8,465 nucleotides of DNA from Clostridia bacterium (GTDB lineage: Bacteria; Bacillota; Clostridia; Christensenellales; UBA1242), in the NCBI GenBank assembly GCA_017399515.1, contig JAFQBZ010000199.1, positions 1-8,465 on the forward strand, in the 5' to 3' direction. The stretch's first letter is position 1, and each line of letters begins with the position of its first letter. The notes beneath the pieces were generated by a model, which made no database searches, was not told where the DNA came from, and saw only the letters and a program-made list of their open reading frames with translations. Shown here piece by piece: positions 4,394-8,465 of this stretch. The translations under genes were made by a program, and so were the position numbers.

Positions 4394-7336
4394 TTAGTTT
4401 GCACGAAGCGCAACCACAGGGTCTTTTTTAGCCGCAACTCTTGCTGGAAGAAGACCAGCAATAAGAGTGAGAATCACACTGATAGTCACCAAAATCAACG
4501 CCCCACCAATTGGAAGTTTTGCAAGCCCTGCAATTCCTGTGAAATGCTTTAAAACTAAGTTAATTGGAATTGTGAGAAGGAATGCCACACCAATTCCAAA
4601 TGCACCACTTGCAAAGCCAATAATGAAACTTTCAGCAGTAAACACACGCTTAACATCTTTCTTTGATGCACCAATACTTCTAAGCACACCAATTTCTTTT
4701 GTTCTCTCGATAACTGAAATGTAAGTGATAATTCCAATCATAATTGAACTAACAATAAGTGAAACACTAACAAATGCAATTAAAACATAAGTGATTGCAT
4801 CTATGATTCCTGAAACGGTGCTCATAATCATTCCGGCATAGTCGGTGTAAGAAATTTCATCACCTTGTTCTGCTTGTTCGTTATATTTTTCAATAAACTC
4901 TTGAATTTTTGCTTTTGACTCAAATTCATTAACATAAATATTGATTGTTTCAGGTGTGAGTTTATCAATTTCTTTATAGGTTTTTTCACCACTAACTTTT
5001 CCAACTGCGGCACTTGCATTGTGATAATCAATCATTGAATCAGTAAGGTCATTTCTATAAACAATGCCTGATTTAAGTGAACCGGTTTTTGCTTCTTCAT
5101 TAAGACGAACAATACCCACAACTTTGATTGAGTTTTCACTATTATTTAACGCATCTTTATAATAACCTAAATATTTTTGATAATTCACAAAAATAACTTG
5201 TGCTGCTGCCATTTTTTCTGGGTCACCGCTTGCCATATCGTCTTGTGCTGTTTTAAGTTGGTCATTTGTTGGTTTTAATGACCTAAAGTCAAACCATTTT
5301 GTTTCATCTGTTGTGTCTTGAACCCAATAATCTCTTTCTTCTAAAATTTTATATTCAATTTTATCAACAATTTTGTCGTAATCAATTTTAGCATTATAAT
5401 CAGTCTTTTTAACTTTAGACTCTAAAAGGGCATCCATTTGTTCATCACTCATAATGCCAAGTGCATATAAGATATACTCATCAAGTTCATTGTTTTTATC
5501 AAGCACTAAAAGTGCTTCATTTTTGTTTTCAGCAAATTTACCTGATAAGAGCGTATATTGACTTTCAATAAGAGTGTCATTATCAATCATTTCATTGAAA
5601 ACACCCATGCTGCTCATGGCACTAGACGCTTCACTTGAACCAGATTCACCTGATTTTAAAGCATCACCAAAACCAATAAGTGTGAATGAAAGTTGAATTA
5701 CTTCTGCATAAGTAAGAGTAGCCTCTTTGTTTGTATCTAAATTTTCACGAAGTTCATCAAGTTCAGAATACTTTTTCAAGAATGTATCGTCATAACCTGT
5801 TTCTGGAACTTTAATATCATAACTTCCACCTTCTTTAGGTGTAACTTCTGCATGAGTTTTATCTTCAAAATAGAACATTGCATATTTAACAATCATATTC
5901 ATAAGAGCGTTGCTGTTTGGCTCAACTGCAAGCCCTGAAATTTCACTTGAAAGTTTTGAAATGTTTGCAACATTATTTTCATCAGTTGTAACTTCAGCGT
6001 TTTTATAAAACTCTAAATCCATTTTATAAGTATATTGAATTGCATTAACATAATCTTTAATATCATCATAATTTGCTTCAATATGTTCTTTAAACTTTTT
6101 AAGGTTGTTAGACCTTAAGTTGTCACCAAGACTTCCCATAATGCTTGAAATGCTATCTTTGTCATAAACAGCGTCTTTTTCGTGGTCAATCTCTTTAGAA
6201 AGTCCGTCATCTAAAAACATCTGCATCATAACTGATGTAAAGTCTATGCTCTTTGCCTGAATTGTTATTGGGTAGTTTGAAAGTGAATCTTCTTGCATTT
6301 TGTTAACATAGGTTGAAAAACCACTTGAAATTGAAAGAATAAGTGCAATTCCAATAATTCCAATTGAACCCGCAAACGCAACAAGGAATGTTCTTGCCTT
6401 TTTTGTGAGAAGGTTTTTGAAACTCAAGGCAAGAGCAGTGAAGAAAGACATTCTCTTTTTCTTGCTCTTTTTTAAAGGTTCCATATTTCCTGCAAGTGAT
6501 TTCTTCTTGCTCTTTTTGTTTTCAACTTCTTCAGTTTCTTCTTGAGCAACTTGATTTTTATCAGTTTTTTCAGCAGCCTTCTTTTCAGCCTTTTCATCGG
6601 CTTCAACTTCATGAGCAAGTCTTGTGTCTGCCTTTGCTTCTTTTTTTGCATCTTTTTCAGTAAACGGATTGCTGTCTGCCATAAGTTCACCGTCAAGAAG
6701 ACGAACAATTCTTGTTGAATATTCTTCAGCAAGTTCAGGGTTATGTGTAACCATAACAATAAGCCTGTCTTTTGAAATCTCTTTTAAAATTTCCATAATT
6801 TGAACACTTGACCCTGTGTCAAGTGCACCGGTTGGCTCATCGGCTAAAATAATTTCAGGGTCGTTAACAAGTGCACGCGCAATTGCAACTCTTTGCATTT
6901 GTCCACCAGAAAGTTGATTTGGCTTGTTTTTAAGTTTATCACCAAGCCCAACTCTCTCTAAAACCGCGGTTGCTCTTTGTCTTCTCTCTTCTTTTGAAAC
7001 ACCTGAAAGAGTCAAGGCAAGTTCAACATTTTCAAGCACTGTTTGATGAGGAATCAAATTGTAACTTTGAAAAACAAAACCAACCGAGTGGTTTCTGTAA
7101 GTATCCCACTCTTTATCTTTAAACTCTTTTGTTGAAGTGCCATTAATCACAATGTCGCCATCGGTGTAACGGTCAAGCCCACCAACAATGTTTAAAAGTG
7201 TTGTCTTTCCACACCCAGAAGGTCCAAGAATTGAAACAAACTCAGACTTTCTAAATTCAACAGACACACCTTTCAAGGCTTCAACTTTGAGGTCGCCCAT
7301 ATCATAAACTTTAGTAATGTTATCTAACTTAAGCAT
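4394..7336 (-). CDS. ABC transporter, ATPase fused to MacB/FtsX-type permease
   Basis: A 980-residue single-chain half-transporter, expected to work as a dimer. The ATPase comes first: Walker A GPSGCGKTT (38-46), Q-loop Q90, signature LSGGQ (142-146), Walker B IILADEP with E167, and H-loop H198, all intact and of the LolD/MacB type. A charged linker (about 222-296) holds two KKSKKK motifs. Membrane segment 1 is at about 317-339, then an external domain of about 500 residues, then three segments near 845-873, 903-926 and 944-964, with ERTKEIGVLRSIGAS between the second and third, the FtsX-domain hallmark. MacB itself is about 650 residues, so the external domain is roughly twice the usual size. 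Type VII transporters act by mechanotransmission on lipoproteins, peptides, toxins or cell-wall enzymes; the substrate here cannot be told. ATG at 7336 is chosen over a TTG at 7357 because AGGAG (7342-7346) lies 5 bases upstream of the ATG. No partner gene is adjacent. Confidence 0.93.
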   Translation of the reverse strand: MLKLDNITKVYDMGDLKVEALKGVSVEFRKSEFVSILGPSGCGKTTLLNIVGGLDRYTDGDIVINGTSTKEFKDKEWDTYRNHSVGFVFQSYNLIPHQTVLENVELALTLSGVSKEERRQRATAVLERVGLGDKLKNKPNQLSGGQMQRVAIARALVNDPEIILADEPTGALDTGSSVQIMEILKEISKDRLIVMVTHNPELAEEYSTRIVRLLDGELMADSNPFTEKDAKKEAKADTRLAHEVEADEKAEKKAAEKTDKNQVAQEETEEVENKKSKKKSLAGNMEPLKKSKKKRMSFFTALALSFKNLLTKKARTFLVAFAGSIGIIGIALILSISSGFSTYVNKMQEDSLSNYPITIQAKSIDFTSVMMQMFLDDGLSKEIDHEKDAVYDKDSISSIMGSLGDNLRSNNLKKFKEHIEANYDDIKDYVNAIQYTYKMDLEFYKNAEVTTDENNVANISKLSSEISGLAVEPNSNALMNMIVKYAMFYFEDKTHAEVTPKEGGSYDIKVPETGYDDTFLKKYSELDELRENLDTNKEATLTYAEVIQLSFTLIGFGDALKSGESGSSEASSAMSSMGVFNEMIDNDTLIESQYTLLSGKFAENKNEALLVLDKNNELDEYILYALGIMSDEQMDALLESKVKKTDYNAKIDYDKIVDKIEYKILEERDYWVQDTTDETKWFDFRSLKPTNDQLKTAQDDMASGDPEKMAAAQVIFVNYQKYLGYYKDALNNSENSIKVVGIVRLNEEAKTGSLKSGIVYRNDLTDSMIDYHNASAAVGKVSGEKTYKEIDKLTPETINIYVNEFESKAKIQEFIEKYNEQAEQGDEISYTDYAGMIMSTVSGIIDAITYVLIAFVSVSLIVSSIMIGIITYISVIERTKEIGVLRSIGASKKDVKRVFTAESFIIGFASGAFGIGVAFLLTIPINLVLKHFTGIAGLAKLPIGGALILVTISVILTLIAGLLPARVAAKKDPVVALRAN

Positions 7337-7403
7337 AAATACTCCTATTTCAATCAAAACTCAAACTTTTAACAATTAAGAATGGTTAAATTTTTATAAT
7401 ATT

Positions 7404-7431
7404 ATTATATTAAAAATATATATGATGTCAA
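7404..7431 (-). promoter_or_regulatory. Strong promoter of the ABC transporter gene
   Basis: On the minus strand both boxes are perfect: -35 TTGACA (7426-7431) and -10 TATAAT (7404-7409), with a 16-base spacer. Transcription would start near 7397, giving a leader of about 60 bases. Two tandem octamers (7438-7453, AAACTTTT read on this strand) lie 6 bases upstream of the -35 and could be an UP element or an activator site. Confidence 0.75.
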
Positions 7432-7736
7432 CGAATCAAAAGTTTAAAAGTTTAAAAAATTTAAGTTTGATACACATTTAAAACTTTGTTTCAGTCAGTA
7501 ATTTTATTTATAGCAAAACGCACTTTCATAAATAAATTTCAACACAAGAAACGCCAAGCAAAACACAACATATATGGTCAGGAATAGTAAAACTTTTTTA
7601 ACAAAAAATAAAAGTTATTAACAAATGGTTTGTAAATAATATCTATTTATCTTTTGAAACATTGATTTTATCAGTTGTTCAAGTAAAAATCCCTGATTTT
7701 TGAAAAAATCTTTTTTTTGTATATTTTAACCAAAAA

Positions 7737-7753
7737 TACAACATTTTGTTGTA
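7737..7753. promoter_or_regulatory. Upstream inverted repeat, probable second NrdR box
   Basis: TACAACA-TTT-TGTTGTA is a perfect 7-bp inverted repeat just upstream of the nrdD -35. Its centre (7745) is 31.5 bases from the centre of the clear NrdR box, close to three helix turns, the arrangement known for paired NrdR sites. Aligned as a 16-mer at 7736-7751 it matches the downstream box at 11 of 16 positions. It could belong to another repressor. Confidence 0.55.
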
Positions 7754-7759
7754 GTCACT

Positions 7760-7787
7760 TTGACAAAAACACAATATATTGTATTAT
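7760..7787 (+). promoter_or_regulatory. Promoter of nrdD
   Basis: A perfect -35 TTGACA (7760-7765), a 16-base spacer and a -10 TATTAT (7782-7787, five of six). Transcription would start near 7794, giving a leader of about 80 bases. The NrdR box fills the spacer and overlaps the -10, so repressor and RNA polymerase would compete for the site. Confidence 0.7.
7769..7784. promoter_or_regulatory. NrdR box in the nrdD promoter
   Basis: ACACAATATATTGTAT matches the known NrdR consensus (ACAC-W-ATATAT-W-GTGT) except near the right end, and is a near-perfect palindrome with one mismatched pair. NrdR is a zinc-ribbon/ATP-cone repressor of ribonucleotide reductase genes. Its position between the -35 and -10 fits direct repression of nrdD when dATP is plentiful. 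The nrdR gene itself is not in this window. Confidence 0.8.
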
Positions 7788-7815
7788 TGAAATCGATATG
7801 ATACAATTCCATATT

Positions 7816-7843
7816 TTGATTTGATGGATTTATCAAAAATCAA
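7816..7843 (+). repeat. AT-rich inverted repeat in the nrdD leader
   Basis: TTTGAT (7820-7825) and ATCAAA (7832-7837) are perfect arms around a 6-base loop, extended by TTG/CAA pairs after a 2-base bulge. It lies 18 bases before the ribosome site. As RNA it would be a weak hairpin. As DNA it resembles a stretched CRP/FNR-type palindrome, but the spacing fits neither standard site. Confidence 0.35.
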
Positions 7844-7875
7844 TTTAAGGAAAAATTTTAAAGGAGAAAAGGGTT

Positions 7876-8465
7876 ATGAAAATCATTAAAAGAAGTGGCG
7901 AAGAGCAAATTTTTGATAGCAGCAAAATCGTGAACGCTATCTCTAAGGCAAATTTATCGGTTGAACCAAAACAAAGACTCTCTGCAGAAAAAATTGCTGA
8001 GATTGCAGACTATATTGAATATAAGTGCAAAAAAACAAAAAGAGCATTCAATGTTGAAGAAATTCAAGACCTTGTTGAAAATCAACTTATGTCTATTGGT
8101 GCACATGAACTTGCAAGAAACTACATCACTTATCGTTACACAAGAGCACTTGCTCGTCAAAACAACACAACTGACAAGCAAATCCTTTCTCTTATTGACT
8201 GCAATAACGAAGAAGTAAAGCAAGAAAACTCTAACAAGAACCCAACCATTAACTCTGTTCAAAGAGACTATATGGCTGGTGAAGTTTCAAAAGACCTTTG
8301 CAAGAGATTCTTAGTTCCTGAAGATGTTATGAAAGCACATGAAGACGGACTCATTCACTTCCACGATGCAGACTATTTTGCTCAAAGAATGCATAACTGT
8401 GACCTTGTTAACCTTGAAGATATGCTTCAAAACGGAACAGTTATTTCTGGAACAATGATTGAAAA
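7876..8465 (+). CDS. nrdD: Anaerobic (class III) ribonucleoside-triphosphate reductase, 3' partial
   Basis: The first 196 codons are present; the gene continues past the right edge. Residues 1-92 form an ATP-cone, starting MKIIKRSGEEQIFD, which senses ATP and dATP to switch the enzyme on or off. The catalytic glycyl-radical domain begins near 123, with YMAGEVSKDL (132-141), HEDGLIHFHDADYF (155-168) and HNCDLVNLEDM (173-183). C175 in the NC-x-L-x-N motif matches the conserved substrate-site cysteine of NrdD. The radical glycine and zinc cysteines lie downstream, out of view. The enzyme makes deoxyribonucleotides without oxygen and needs the radical-SAM activase NrdG, usually encoded next. AAGGAG (7861-7866) supports ATG at 7876. 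Expression is probably controlled by NrdR through the box in its promoter. Confidence 0.96.
   Translation, partial: MKIIKRSGEEQIFDSSKIVNAISKANLSVEPKQRLSAEKIAEIADYIEYKCKKTKRAFNVEEIQDLVENQLMSIGAHELARNYITYRYTRALARQNNTTDKQILSLIDCNNEEVKQENSNKNPTINSVQRDYMAGEVSKDLCKRFLVPEDVMKAHEDGLIHFHDADYFAQRMHNCDLVNLEDMLQNGTVISGTMIE

Larger units (their letters stand above)
7337..7875. other. Divergent intergenic region between the ABC transporter and nrdD
   Basis: A 539-base, very AT-rich gap without a believable gene: the only frames are very short and lack ribosome sites. The left part holds the transporter promoter and leader, and the right 140 bases hold the nrdD promoter and operator. The middle (about 7460-7730) shows only short inverted repeats, such as AACTTTT/AAAAGTT (7591-7597, 7610-7616) and ACAAA-TGG-TTTGT (7621-7633). 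The octamer AAACTTTT recurs in either orientation at 7363, 7438, 7446 and 7590. I cannot assign a function to the middle part. Confidence 0.7.

Noticed and set aside
7337..7357. TTG at 7357 as start of the ABC transporter
   Set aside because: The added seven codons include the AGGAG sequence that serves the ATG at 7336, and the ATPase domain begins normally at MLKLDNITKVY.
7422..7481. A 19-codon plus-strand frame starting ATGATG in the long gap
   Set aside because: No ribosome site is present, it overlaps the transporter -35 region, and its composition is that of AT-rich spacer.
7591..7633. Rex-type redox operator among the TTAACA repeats
   Set aside because: The Rex pattern needs TTGTTAA and TTAACAA arms around a short gap; here the TTAACA copies are in direct orientation with no matching left arm.
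7652..7680. TTGAT-TTT-ATCAG as an FNR site upstream of nrdD
   Set aside because: FNR sites have a 4-base gap and ATCAA in the right half; this has 3 bases and a mismatch, and it lies about 100 bases from the -35.
7954..8262. Open frame of about 100 codons on the minus strand
   Set aside because: It lies entirely opposite the clearly recognised nrdD coding sequence and has no ribosome site or plausible product.

Overview
The window is AT-rich and reads as part of the chromosome of an anaerobic, low-GC Gram-positive bacterium (Clostridia-like, or a related uncultured Firmicute). The evidence is an oxygen-independent ribonucleotide reductase (NrdD), a rubrerythrin/rubredoxin peroxide-defence protein, a Gram-positive-type lipoprotein, strong AAGGAG ribosome sites, sigma-A-type promoters and TAA as every visible stop codon. 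No mobile element, tRNA, rRNA or CRISPR array was seen.

Layout, left to right. (1) Minus strand, running off the left edge: one continuous frame joining a flavin-reductase domain, a short rubredoxin, a linker, a second rubredoxin and the start of a rubrerythrin diiron domain. A well-placed ribosome site and ATG lie inside the linker, so this is either a fusion or two nested products. (2) Minus strand: a small mechanosensitive channel of the MscS family. (3) Plus strand, divergent from it: a Nudix hydrolase that looks like a diadenosine tetraphosphatase, with the MscS gene and this gene each having a recognisable promoter. (4) Minus strand: a two-gene operon of a lipoprotein with Ig-like repeats followed 11 bases later by a two-pass membrane protein with a cytoplasmic zinc ribbon. 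(5) Minus strand: a large single-chain ABC transporter (ATPase plus MacB/FtsX-type permease) with an external domain of about 500 residues. (6) A 539-base gap with the divergent promoters of the transporter and of nrdD. (7) Plus strand, cut by the right edge: nrdD with an N-terminal ATP-cone.

The genes are mostly separate transcription units closed by clear hairpin terminators. Two of these look bidirectional. The themes are life without oxygen (peroxide removal, anaerobic dNTP synthesis), nucleotide housekeeping (Nudix), osmotic protection (MscS) and the cell envelope (lipoprotein, zinc-ribbon membrane protein, ABC exporter). The most informative points are the internal translation start in the rubrerythrin fusion, the NrdR-type operator lying inside the nrdD promoter, and the uncharacterised lipoprotein/zinc-ribbon pair.
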